From an uncultured Bacilli bacterium (GTDB lineage Bacteria > Bacillota_I > Bacilli_A > RF39 > UBA660), in assembly GCA_910588025.1 (NCBI GenBank), contig CAJUQG010000027.1:1-15788 (forward strand): DNA of 15,788 nt, read 5' to 3'. The translations under genes and the position numbers were made by a program. The notes under the pieces are model-generated. The model saw only the letters and a program-made list of their open reading frames with translations. It was not told the origin of the DNA and did no database searches. Below are positions 1 through 8,045 of this stretch, in pieces; positions within the stretch are counted from its first letter, which is position 1, and the number at the start of each line of letters is the position of its first letter.

Positions 1-1429
1 CCATTACATATTCATGGGCTCCACCACTCATGTCATAAATTCCACTGATATTTCCAGTCGTACTAGCTAGATATCCTATAGTCGTATTCCATGGTTGTGT
101 CACACTAGACTCTGTTCCATATTGATTACAAGTGTCGTTCTTCCCAGTGTATCCACAAGTTGGTTCTTTTACACTAGCATATCCTGTCATATATCCACTG
201 TGATTGTTTATCCTAACACTAGTTTGAGAACCATATTTAGAATGTTGCAGATATGCCACTGCTCCCCATTCCGTATTCTTCATCATATGACTATCGAAAC
301 TTCTTTTATAATCATAAGTAGTGAAAAACGCATTTGCGATTTGTATCTTTCTCCAACTATTTACATTCGGTTTGATTTGTACTTTCTCTGGTTCATTGGT
401 ATTAGATTCTGAACTTACAGTATCAGTACTTCCTTTATATCCGGTCTCAAACTTTCCTACCCATATCCCATTTGTATCAAATGAAGTAAACGCTGGATGC
501 GTTAACCAATCTCCCTTTTTACTTCCTTTACTTAACTGGGTCTCTTTATTCTCAAATACAATCTTGATTTCTTGCGCTTTATTCTCTACGGTATCACTTA
601 GTTCATAATACATTCCATGATCAAATATTTGATAACGATATCTCGGTATCCATACAAAATACGATTCAATATTACTCTCTGGTATCACTTCATTATCTCG
701 ATATTTTACACTTTCATCATTTAATATAACTGCATTCGCCCATTTCTTATCCGCATATTTATACCATTCTTGATTGACGTCAGCTTTTTTTACAGTTCCA
801 TCATTATCTATCGTAACTGGTATTAATCCTTCACTTAACACGGGATCGGTTCCATTTAAAATACTTTCGGTATAAGTCCCTTCATAATCGCCTTCTACAC
901 TCACCCTCGCTGAAAATACTCGATTCATGACCTCTAGATTATCACTCGTCACTCCTCCATCTATCCAGATTCTGAGTTCATATTCTTCTTCAGAATTTCC
1001 ATTGATAATAAACTCCCCAAGTTTATAACTTTTTTTCGCATTCTCTAAAGTTGGTTCTGTTTCCTCTAACTCACTGATTTTTCGAATACTTTTTGTATTC
1101 AACCTACTCTTTAGATATTTCTCATTCATTGTTGTAGTATCATCAATTTCTAATCGTAACGTATATTTTGCTTTGGCACTACATTCATTTTTGATTTGAA
1201 AAGTATAAGGCGTTAAAGAAGAACCATCTTCATCACTCATTGGATATCCTTCTAACAAGGAAATCGCATTCGTACTTTCTAAAAAAGACAGTTTAAAACA
1301 TTGACTATTGACAAGATTCTTATTCTTTTGCTCAACTGTAATGACCCAAAACGCATAGCTACTTCCAAGAATTGCTCCAACTATCAAAATTGCTACCACA
1401 ATCCAAATAAACTTTTTCTTTTTTTCCAT
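1..1429 (-). CDS. Membrane-anchored surface protein with FGE-like domain (5' part only)
   Basis: This partial gene runs off the left edge; 476 residues are visible, translated by hand. It starts at ATG 1429-1427 with AAGGAG nine bases upstream. A short Lys-rich N-terminus precedes one membrane segment (about 7-28) ending in SYAFW, followed by an extracellular beta-rich region (about 40-190). From about 258 (FVWIPRYRY) the chain resembles the formylglycine-generating-enzyme/C-type-lectin fold: HPAF at 311, GKFETGY at 325, MKNTEWGAVAYL at 383 and DMSGGAHEYVMG at 466, matching the family's 'DMxGNVWEW' element. The usual Trp of that element is His here. The catalytic part of the family, including its copper-binding Cys pair, cannot be judged because the 3' end is missing. 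The likely role is surface display or binding rather than sulfatase activation (inference). It is paralogous to the gene at the right edge of the window. Confidence is high that it is a gene and moderate on the fold. Confidence 0.8.
   Translation of the reverse strand, partial: MEKKKKFIWIVVAILIVGAILGSSYAFWVITVEQKNKNLVNSQCFKLSFLESTNAISLLEGYPMSDEDGSSLTPYTFQIKNECSAKAKYTLRLEIDDTTTMNEKYLKSRLNTKSIRKISELEETEPTLENAKKSYKLGEFIINGNSEEEYELRIWIDGGVTSDNLEVMNRVFSARVSVEGDYEGTYTESILNGTDPVLSEGLIPVTIDNDGTVKKADVNQEWYKYADKKWANAVILNDESVKYRDNEVIPESNIESYFVWIPRYRYQIFDHGMYYELSDTVENKAQEIKIVFENKETQLSKGSKKGDWLTHPAFTSFDTNGIWVGKFETGYKGSTDTVSSESNTNEPEKVQIKPNVNSWRKIQIANAFFTTYDYKRSFDSHMMKNTEWGAVAYLQHSKYGSQTSVRINNHSGYMTGYASVKEPTCGYTGKNDTCNQYGTESSVTQPWNTTIGYLASTTGNISGIYDMSGGAHEYVM
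21..62. repeat. 42-bp perfect direct repeat, copy 1 (inside the surface-protein gene)
   Basis: This block is identical to 15671-15712 and in the same orientation. It encodes TTGNISGIYDMSGG of the FGE-like domain. Flanking sequence in the two genes is clearly related but diverged, and a second shared block, TTCCATATTGATTACA, lies at 115-130 and 15765-15780. It is a coding repeat between paralogs and not a mobile-element end. Confidence 0.9.
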
Positions 1430-1503
1430 AACATGATACTCCTTACTACTTAGTATGGCTCTGTCAAATCAAAATGATGTACCCTTTATCTTAGAACACT
1501 AAC

Positions 1504-1512
1504 AATATAACA
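1504..1512 (-). promoter_or_regulatory. Extended -10 promoter of the left surface-protein gene
   Basis: On the minus strand this reads TGTTATATT, a TGn extended -10 with a five-of-six match to TATAAT. No good -35 lies 16-18 bases upstream. It would give a leader of about 70 bases before the ATG at 1429. The rest of the 1430-1667 gap holds only the terminator of the neighbouring gene. Confidence 0.4.
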
Positions 1513-1606
1513 TTTTTTCAATCACTTTACTAGTTATTTGTAAGTATTTATAATAAATAAGTTTATCACTTTTTTGCTCAACATACTCTTTCATAACACC
1601 TAACAT

Positions 1607-1635
1607 AAAAAAAAACAAAAGATACTCTCTTGTTT
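1607..1635 (-). terminator. Rho-independent terminator of the 998-residue gene
   Basis: On the minus strand a ten-pair stem (AAACAAGAGA / TCTTTTGTTT, one G-U pair) with a GTA loop runs into a tract of T residues. It begins about 30 bases after the TGA stop at 1668-1670 and separates this gene from the surface-protein gene. Confidence 0.75.
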
Positions 1636-1667
1636 CACGAACTAATTATTTATACAAATTAAGAAAA

Positions 1668-4664
1668 TCACTTACTATATTGTTTTGCTTCATGATTTCT
1701 CATATAATCCAAATTTTTCTGTAATGTTACAATCATATTTTGATAAGTTTGTTCATTCATAAAATTGATGTAATTAGAAGGCTCTATGTTATTTTTTAAA
1801 GATTGATTTTCACTTAAATTCCATATCACATAAGCATTCGCAAATTTTAAAAAATTCTTTCCTTCTGCTACCTCTAAAAAACTAGTAGCAGCTTGATAAA
1901 ACGACCCACCATGTTGCAAAATCCAATTTTCTATTCCAATTTCACTAATTCCACCTTGTTCTGATTGATAAATTCCAGCTTGTTTAAGTATTTCTTTTGC
2001 CCATAAAATATTAGCTAAAATCAAAGAATAATTACAAGATTCTTGCTGTTTAATATGTTGTAAATATTCATTGACAACAATATCTGAAGAAAACTCTACA
2101 TGATCTGTTTTCGATAAAAAAGTAATATCCACATGAACTGGTGTTGATAATCCATTTACCAGAACATTAGAAAACGAAAAATGATTTTCATCCAACTGAA
2201 CTACATTATTTTGTTTTAGGGAATTCACTAATTTTATTTTAAAATTTAGCATTTTTTGACTATTTTGAAATAACTCTTCATCAAAACGAAAAAGAAATTT
2301 AAAATGATGTTCTTCTGATAAATTAGTAGCTCTTCCACTTGGACCAATATCTAATATTTCCAAATTTCCTGATTTCAAAATTTCATCACCAAAGTCCTTG
2401 AAAACGACATTTAATTCCTTAAAAACATCTAAAAAATGTTGATAAATTGCATTTTTAGAAATAATACTTTGCTGATATTCTTTCGCAAGTAAACCCATAC
2501 GATTTTCAATTTCTGGAAAAGATAAAGAATCACTACTTACATAATTTCCAAAACCAAAACGATCTAAACCAAACATTTTTTTCCGTAATCTATCATAATC
2601 ATCCGCAGAAAAAACAAGATGATTATTTTTATCAACTACCGGGATATAAAATCCACTCTTGACAATTTCCAAACCAATCGCAACATCAAAATCTTGCACT
2701 ACAATAAAATCAATTTCATCAAAACCAAAGCTTGACTTATCTTTCTGATTTCTTTTTTTAAAAACAAAATAGAAACTATCATTCTCCTGCATATTATGTA
2801 AAGTAATACCATTCGAAATATATCCTTTTTTTACTTTTTGACCAGATATCTTTTGACAATCCTCTTTTTTAGAAGAACTCTCTACAAAAGTTTTATTGTG
2901 TAGCACATTTTTTAACAATTCAAAATCTAAAATTCCTTTCACATAATCGCCAGTTTGTATATCAAAAGGTCGCAAATGGTCAGAATGATTTTTACAACTT
3001 AGTCGATGGTTTAAATCCGCTATGATTAATTGATAAGAGATGTTCTTATCTAACCCCATCGAAGCATATAAATAACGAATATTATACTGATACCAAATAT
3101 ATTTAGTATAAAAAGGAGTATCACTCGAAACAAAATACTCAGGTATTTTTTGTACAAGAGATGATACATTTTCTAAATCTTCATAGTCACCCGCACCAGA
3201 TTGAATCTTATTCATAATTTCTGTTTCAATACAATTTTCATAAGTCTCATATTCTTCTTTTTTTACTACTGGAACTAAGTGTTTACCATATTTTTTACAT
3301 AACTCAATAAACTTGTGATTTCCAATCGTTTTGATAAAAAGAATCATTTCTGGGTCCCGAAATCCTAAAAAAATCTGTTTTGTGACCAAAGAATTCGCAA
3401 TTTGTTTAATATCATAATGATTATTTGGGTCAAATAAAGACTGAATACATTCCGGCGTCAACTTTTTAGTATAAAAATTAGTTTGAAATGAATATGGATA
3501 AAAATCATCTAAAAAGCAAGTTGGAAATCTTTGTACCAAAGAAGGTACATTTTTTAAATCTTCATATTCCACATTATTTTCAAGAATGTTCTTTATTATT
3601 TTTATTTCAATAGTATCTTCATAACTACCCTGTAACTTAATAGGAATGGGCATCAAATGTTTTCCATATTTCCTGCACAATTCTAAAAATTTAGAATTTC
3701 CCACATTTTGAATCATACGTGAATAATCCGTTTCCTTAAAATGTTTAGCAATTTTTTTCGACTCTGGAATATTCCAACACTCCTCATATTTTTGAATACA
3801 TTCAGGAGTTAATTGTTTTTCATTATATAGTTTTTCTAGAAAAGGATAATTTTTCTCTAGAAAAAAATAATCTTCATGACGATAAACAAAAGATTTTGGT
3901 AAATTATTCTTATAACAAAACCGTGGTGATTCTAAAACCACTAAAATCTTATCTTGCAAGGATGAAGAAGAAGTTAAAAATTCAAAAGAACAAACATTTT
4001 CTTCTTGCAACTGCTCTAAAAAGTCACGATACTCTGGATAATCTTCTTTCAAACGATAATAAACAAATAAAATTTTATCTTCTTTGTACATTTTATTTAA
4101 AATGATATCATCAGGAATATTCTTAAAATCTTCTCGATATCGAACATATTCTTGAAAGGAAAAAAATTTTTCAGAAGAAAATAAATACTTCGCTACATAA
4201 AATTGATTTGTATAAAATAATTCGGGAAACATTCGTTGAAAACGATCACCAAATTTATAAAAATTATAATTTGTATAATTCATATTTCCTAGTAATCCGT
4301 ATCGATTCCATTCCCCATTTTTAACATTTTCCATAAACTCTTGATGAATAGCAAAATACAACGAATCATTCCAATCTTTTGCTTTTCGGCTTCCTTTTTC
4401 TTGTGCTCGAAACCACGATAAAACCTCAGAAAAAGATAAACTAAAAATACAATTCCAATTTAAAGAAAAAGCTTCAGGAAACCCCACAATTTCTGTAATA
4501 TATCGATATTTAATTTCTAAACAATCTAGTGGTATTTTATCACTTAAATGATATCTTTTAAAATCATCAATCGTTGCATTCTTTTCATAGATACGCCCTA
4601 AAATTGCTTCTGGAACATTTAACTTTTTTCGAAAAATTTGCGATTTTTTATAACGATATTTCAT
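1668..4664 (-). CDS. Large repeat protein with a degenerate class I CCA-adding-enzyme/OAS-like C-terminus
   Basis: I do not recognise this as a named family. It is 998 residues, soluble, with no signal peptide or membrane segment. ATG 4664 is chosen over GTG 4682 because AAAAGAG lies eight bases before it and the likely transcription start is near 4685. An N-terminal helical part is followed by two tandem units (285-401 and 402-521) sharing LTPECIQ, GNxKFxELCxKYGKHLxP, YEDLxNVxSLVQ and FYTK. A middle domain (about 610-725) is unassigned. The end looks like a class I nucleotidyltransferase with its helical partner: IGPSGRATNL at 773-782, HVDIT at 844-848, and about 889-930 containing KEILKQAGIYQSEQGG and HGGSF, a match to the archaeal CCA-enzyme central domain. 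The first two catalytic acidic positions are His787 and Lys789; only Asp846 remains, so it is probably catalytically dead and may bind RNA or nucleotides (inference). It is monocistronic, with its own promoter and terminator. Confidence 0.8.
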   Translation of the reverse strand: MKYRYKKSQIFRKKLNVPEAILGRIYEKNATIDDFKRYHLSDKIPLDCLEIKYRYITEIVGFPEAFSLNWNCIFSLSFSEVLSWFRAQEKGSRKAKDWNDSLYFAIHQEFMENVKNGEWNRYGLLGNMNYTNYNFYKFGDRFQRMFPELFYTNQFYVAKYLFSSEKFFSFQEYVRYREDFKNIPDDIILNKMYKEDKILFVYYRLKEDYPEYRDFLEQLQEENVCSFEFLTSSSSLQDKILVVLESPRFCYKNNLPKSFVYRHEDYFFLEKNYPFLEKLYNEKQLTPECIQKYEECWNIPESKKIAKHFKETDYSRMIQNVGNSKFLELCRKYGKHLMPIPIKLQGSYEDTIEIKIIKNILENNVEYEDLKNVPSLVQRFPTCFLDDFYPYSFQTNFYTKKLTPECIQSLFDPNNHYDIKQIANSLVTKQIFLGFRDPEMILFIKTIGNHKFIELCKKYGKHLVPVVKKEEYETYENCIETEIMNKIQSGAGDYEDLENVSSLVQKIPEYFVSSDTPFYTKYIWYQYNIRYLYASMGLDKNISYQLIIADLNHRLSCKNHSDHLRPFDIQTGDYVKGILDFELLKNVLHNKTFVESSSKKEDCQKISGQKVKKGYISNGITLHNMQENDSFYFVFKKRNQKDKSSFGFDEIDFIVVQDFDVAIGLEIVKSGFYIPVVDKNNHLVFSADDYDRLRKKMFGLDRFGFGNYVSSDSLSFPEIENRMGLLAKEYQQSIISKNAIYQHFLDVFKELNVVFKDFGDEILKSGNLEILDIGPSGRATNLSEEHHFKFLFRFDEELFQNSQKMLNFKIKLVNSLKQNNVVQLDENHFSFSNVLVNGLSTPVHVDITFLSKTDHVEFSSDIVVNEYLQHIKQQESCNYSLILANILWAKEILKQAGIYQSEQGGISEIGIENWILQHGGSFYQAATSFLEVAEGKNFLKFANAYVIWNLSENQSLKNNIEPSNYINFMNEQTYQNMIVTLQKNLDYMRNHEAKQYSK

Positions 4665-4691
4665 AGACAACACTCTTTTCACTTGCCCATT

Positions 4692-4700
4692 AATATATCA
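4692..4700 (-). promoter_or_regulatory. Extended -10 promoter of the 998-residue gene
   Basis: The minus strand reads TGATATATT, a TGn extended -10, with TTATGA 17 bases upstream as a weak -35. The predicted transcript starts near 4685, which leaves about 20 bases to ATG 4664 and would make the GTG at 4682 almost leaderless. Confidence 0.5.
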
Positions 4701-4740
4701 AAAAGAAAAAGAAATCATAAAAAAGTAATGTTACAAAAAG

Positions 4741-4759
4741 AAAAAAAGAAACATTTCTT
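4741..4759 (-). terminator. Weak terminator at the end of the ABC permease gene
   Basis: Starting within the permease stop codon, AAGAA-ATGT-TTCTT can pair and is followed by TTTTTC and a second T run on the minus strand. The stem is short and has only one G-C pair, so termination may be partial. Confidence 0.35.
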
Positions 4760-7271
4760 AAATATTCTCATCTCGAATGGCATTTAAGATATTTTCTTTT
4801 TTAATTTTTTGAACAGAATAATGCATTGATATTAACACAATAACAAACACTGCTAAAATCGTAATAATAATTGCTTCCCATGGAATTAAGAAATGATCTC
4901 TAGTTGTAAATCCATTCATCGTACTATGAATATAAACCATACACAAGAAAGAAATTGGAAGACCAAAGAACAAAGATTTCAATCCGAAAAATAAACTTTC
5001 AAATAAAATCATTTTATTAAATCCAGCTGGCGTAAGTCCCATACTTCGAAGCATTGCAAATTCTTTTCTTCGTAAATTAATACTCGTATGAATCGTATTA
5101 AATACACTTGTAACACCAATTAAAGTAACCAAAGAAATAAATCCATACAGTAAAATTTTAATAGCTAGCATTACACTTTTCTGTTCCTTTTGACTAATCT
5201 TTGGAGAATGAAAATAAGTTTCAGAATTACTGTACTTCTTTTCAAGATCCTGATACAAAGATTGATAATCATTCGCCATAATCATTAAAGAAGCATAAGT
5301 ATTCAAATATTCTTCATTTTCAGTTCTCAAAGAAATATTTTGAAAATGGCTCTGACTCATAAAAACCGTTTGTGATGTATCCATCATAATATATTGAAAA
5401 CCAAGAGGTATCTCATCAATCAATAAAACATCTTCTAAAGATTGATTACAAATGATTTCATCTTCATAAGAACAAAGAGATAAAGAACGAACATGATCTT
5501 GAAAAACCTTTCCACGATAAGCATATCTTTCCCCATTATCATAACGAATAATACTTCCAATATTAACTAATAAAGGTGTATAAAGTGATGCTTGATGTTC
5601 ATTAGCTAGTTTCAAAAAATCTTCATCTTTCATAATAAATAAATTTAAATTTCCTGTTTCCATTTCTCCCGATTGATAATAATCCCTAAACTCTGGTTGA
5701 TAATAATCCAAATTAATTTTATATGTCTCATTCATATTTTGATAAATATAAGAATGATTTACTCGTGAATCTTGACGTATCTCCTCTAACTTTTCAAAAT
5801 CGCCATCTGACACTGAAACACCTATATCATAATCAAAATAATCATAATCCTTTATCGTAGCTACTCCATAAGTTAGATAAGTACTAAACGTTAAAAATAA
5901 AACAATACTTACAAATAAAGATAAAACTGTAATACGATACTTTCTTTTGTTTCGTTTCATATTTTTAAGAGCTAGTTCCCCTTCAATTCCAAATAACTTC
6001 GTAACAAACTTAGGAGTCCATAATTTCCGCTTAGGCATTTTAATATCATCATTTTCACGAATGGCTACAATAGGAGAAACCTTACTAGCACGTCTTGCGG
6101 GAATTAATGCTGAAAGAAAAACAACAACAATCATAAATCCAATTGGTACAACAATAAATAGCCAATTAATAACTAAATGCAATTGATAACTCCAGACATC
6201 TTTTAGCAAATAATTTAAAACTTGAATTACACTATAAATTCCTACAAACGCTCCACCAATTCCCAGCACAATACCAATAAGTCCTACCACAAATGCTTCA
6301 AAGAAAACAGTATGTAAAATTTGTCTTCTGGTAGCTCCAATACTAGAATAAAGTCCAAATTGTTTTTTTCTCTCCATCGTTGAAATAGCAAAAGAATTAT
6401 AAATTACAATAATACAACCAATTGAAATCAAAGAAAGAGTAAAACACAAAATAGATAAAATTGTCCGATTTACATTTCCATATTGAGTAGTTCCATAATA
6501 ATATAATAAAGAACTATTATATTTACATCCTGGTTTAATATTTAAATTCCCAACAATCTCCTTTGTAGTTTCATAAGTATTTTTAGGTTTTTTATACTCC
6601 AAATATAAAAAGTTTTTAGCTTCTTCGCTTAAAGTATCTGTATATGTAAAAATAGTATAACCTGCTGCACTATAACTTTCTACATAACTACGCTTTACAA
6701 CTCCTACCACTTGATACTCTTTTTTACCATTTAAAACAAAAGTTTCATCAGAACCTAGATATTCTTGATTAGTATTGATTACTTCACCATCAATCACTCT
6801 TTCTCCAACATCTAAAGATAAAACATCTCCCACATGAATTGTTTTTCCTCCATTACTTCTGATATGTTCTGATACCACAATTTCGTTTTCATTTTCTGGA
6901 TATCTTCCCTCTATTAACGTCTGTTTTTCTAATAACTCTTTACTAGAAGCAATAATATGATAAAAAGGCTTAGAATCATTATTAGTATCTAAAAACTTAG
7001 CAAATCCAATTGGTGTATAAAAATAACTATTTTCTACTTCTAAATGATTAGCAATCATTTGTGCATTTTTTTGATCTAACGCATCGATTCGTACATGGTA
7101 AGTTCCATTTCGCTCCATGGTCTCTTCTTTCATCGACTCAATAAAACTAGAAGCTAAAAGACCACAACCAAGCATTAAAGCCATCGATAAAACAATACCA
7201 AAAATTGTTACAATCGTTCGTTTTGGATTCATCTTTAAATGCTTTATCGTCAAGTGATTTAAAATACTCAT
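4758..7271 (-). CDS. ABC transporter permease with two FtsX domains
   Basis: This is the membrane subunit of an FtsX/MacB-superfamily ABC transporter, a class that exports or senses antimicrobial peptides or moves lipoproteins and other envelope molecules. The 837 residues form two similar halves. TM1 is at 18-41, followed by an extracytoplasmic domain to about 268, then TM2-4 (about 270-293, 325-350, 368-390). TM5 is at 447-468, followed by a second extracytoplasmic domain, then three TMs in the last 125 residues. Each half carries the FtsX loop after its second TM: SIGATRRQILHTVFFEA and LRSMGLTPAGFNKMILFES. Eight TMs with two outside domains distinguish it from ten-TM BceB permeases with one large loop. 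The ATG lies one base after the ATPase stop and its AAGGTG is inside that gene, so the two are translationally coupled. The substrate cannot be read from sequence. Confidence 0.92.
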   Translation of the reverse strand: MSILNHLTIKHLKMNPKRTIVTIFGIVLSMALMLGCGLLASSFIESMKEETMERNGTYHVRIDALDQKNAQMIANHLEVENSYFYTPIGFAKFLDTNNDSKPFYHIIASSKELLEKQTLIEGRYPENENEIVVSEHIRSNGGKTIHVGDVLSLDVGERVIDGEVINTNQEYLGSDETFVLNGKKEYQVVGVVKRSYVESYSAAGYTIFTYTDTLSEEAKNFLYLEYKKPKNTYETTKEIVGNLNIKPGCKYNSSLLYYYGTTQYGNVNRTILSILCFTLSLISIGCIIVIYNSFAISTMERKKQFGLYSSIGATRRQILHTVFFEAFVVGLIGIVLGIGGAFVGIYSVIQVLNYLLKDVWSYQLHLVINWLFIVVPIGFMIVVVFLSALIPARRASKVSPIVAIRENDDIKMPKRKLWTPKFVTKLFGIEGELALKNMKRNKRKYRITVLSLFVSIVLFLTFSTYLTYGVATIKDYDYFDYDIGVSVSDGDFEKLEEIRQDSRVNHSYIYQNMNETYKINLDYYQPEFRDYYQSGEMETGNLNLFIMKDEDFLKLANEHQASLYTPLLVNIGSIIRYDNGERYAYRGKVFQDHVRSLSLCSYEDEIICNQSLEDVLLIDEIPLGFQYIMMDTSQTVFMSQSHFQNISLRTENEEYLNTYASLMIMANDYQSLYQDLEKKYSNSETYFHSPKISQKEQKSVMLAIKILLYGFISLVTLIGVTSVFNTIHTSINLRRKEFAMLRSMGLTPAGFNKMILFESLFFGLKSLFFGLPISFLCMVYIHSTMNGFTTRDHFLIPWEAIIITILAVFVIVLISMHYSVQKIKKENILNAIRDENI

Positions 7272-7272
7272 T

Positions 7273-7953
7273 TTACTTCACCTTTTCATCCTTAATGATT
7301 TTACCATCATCAATTGTAATAATTCGGTTAGCATGCATTGCTAAATTCTGATCATGAGTAATCATAATAATCGTTTGTTCATATTTTTGATTACTAATTT
7401 CTAATAATTCCATAATTTCTTTACTACTTTTACTATCTAAATTTCCTGTTGGTTCATCAGCCAGTAACAACGAAGGATGATTCATTAAAGCTCTTCCAAT
7501 TGACACTCTTTGTTGTTGTCCACCAGATAACTCATTTGGTAAATGATGAATTCTATCTTGAAGACCTAATGTTTCTATCAATTCCTTTAAATATTGTTTA
7601 TCAGGTTTCTTATTATCAAGTAAAATTGGCAATTCCATATTTTCTTCAACATCTAAAATAGGAATTAAATTATAAAATTGATAAATAAGCCCCACTTGTC
7701 TTCTACGAAAAATAGCAAGATTTGCTTCATTAAATGAAAAAACATCACAATCATTGACATAAACATGACCACTGGTTGGTTTATCTACTCCACCTAAAAT
7801 ATGTAAAAGAGTTGATTTTCCCGAACCACTTGCTCCAACAATTGCCACAAACTCTCCTTTTTCTACAGAAAAACTTATATCATCTAACGCTTTCACTAAC
7901 GTATTTTTCTCTCCATACGTTTTACATAAATGTTCTACTTTTAAAATTTCCAT
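7273..7953 (-). CDS. ABC transporter ATP-binding protein (MacB/LolD/BceA type)
   Basis: This is the cytoplasmic ATPase that powers the adjacent FtsX-type permease. Its 226 residues form one nucleotide-binding domain with every motif intact: Walker A GASGSGKST at 40-48, Q-loop Gln92, signature LSGGQQQR at 142-149, Walker B LLLADE at 162-167, the D-loop after it (GNLDS) and switch His200. Length and the sequence around YQFYNLIP after the Q-loop are typical of the MacB/LolD/BceA group. The start has AAAGG a few bases upstream. It is the first gene after an intergenic region with a cluster of TTGTCA repeats, suggesting that the ATPase-permease pair has its own activator-dependent promoter in addition to read-through from the two-component genes. 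Confidence 0.95.
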   Translation of the reverse strand: MEILKVEHLCKTYGEKNTLVKALDDISFSVEKGEFVAIVGASGSGKSTLLHILGGVDKPTSGHVYVNDCDVFSFNEANLAIFRRRQVGLIYQFYNLIPILDVEENMELPILLDNKKPDKQYLKELIETLGLQDRIHHLPNELSGGQQQRVSIGRALMNHPSLLLADEPTGNLDSKSSKEIMELLEISNQKYEQTIIMITHDQNLAMHANRIITIDDGKIIKDEKVK

Positions 7954-7978
7954 ATAAACCCTTTCCTTTCATAATCTC

Positions 7979-7984
7979 ATTGTA
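7979..7984 (-). promoter_or_regulatory. Possible -10 for the ABC transporter genes
   Basis: TACAAT on the minus strand matches the -10 consensus at five of six positions, with no recognisable -35 at 16-18 bases. The repeats at 7996-8034 lie just upstream and could replace the missing -35 through an activator. This is a tentative call. Confidence 0.3.
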
Positions 7985-7995
7985 ATAAATAACTA

Positions 7996-8034
7996 TGACA
8001 AATGAGTGACAATTAGTGTGACAAAACAGTCACA
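7996..8034 (-). promoter_or_regulatory. Three TTGTCA direct repeats plus a TGTGAC-N6-GTCACA palindrome: probable response-regulator site
   Basis: On the minus strand TTGTCA occurs three times (cores at 7996-8000, 8007-8011 and 8019-8023), spaced 11 and 12 bases, about one helical turn. The copy furthest upstream is also half of a perfect inverted repeat, TGTGAC-AAAACA-GTCACA, at 8017-8034, which contains TGAC-N6-GTCA. Direct repeats on an 11-base period are how OmpR/PhoB-family dimers bind side by side. The regulator encoded at 10106-10798 is the natural candidate (inference). The site sits upstream of the ABC genes and just past the stop of the preceding gene. Confidence 0.6.
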
Positions 8035-8045
8035 AAAGAAAAAAA

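Noticed and set aside
95..608. Open frames on the plus strand at 95-412 and 321-608
   Set aside because: They lie opposite the long, well-supported minus-strand surface-protein gene, overlap each other, and show no ribosome site or recognisable protein features.
1668..1670. TGA read as tryptophan (Mollicutes code)
   Set aside because: The genes contain many TGG and no in-frame TGA, which would not be expected in an AT-rich genome using code 4. TGA ends the 998-residue gene as a normal stop.
3896..4105. Short plus-strand frames inside minus-strand genes (also 5947-6186, 7449-7661, 7776-7985, 11350-11547, 15399-15587)
   Set aside because: All are antisense shadows of genes with clear domain motifs; none has a convincing start site.
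4680..4682. GTG start giving a 1004-residue protein
   Set aside because: It would begin almost at the predicted transcription start with no Shine-Dalgarno site, whereas ATG 4664 has AAAAGAG at a proper distance.
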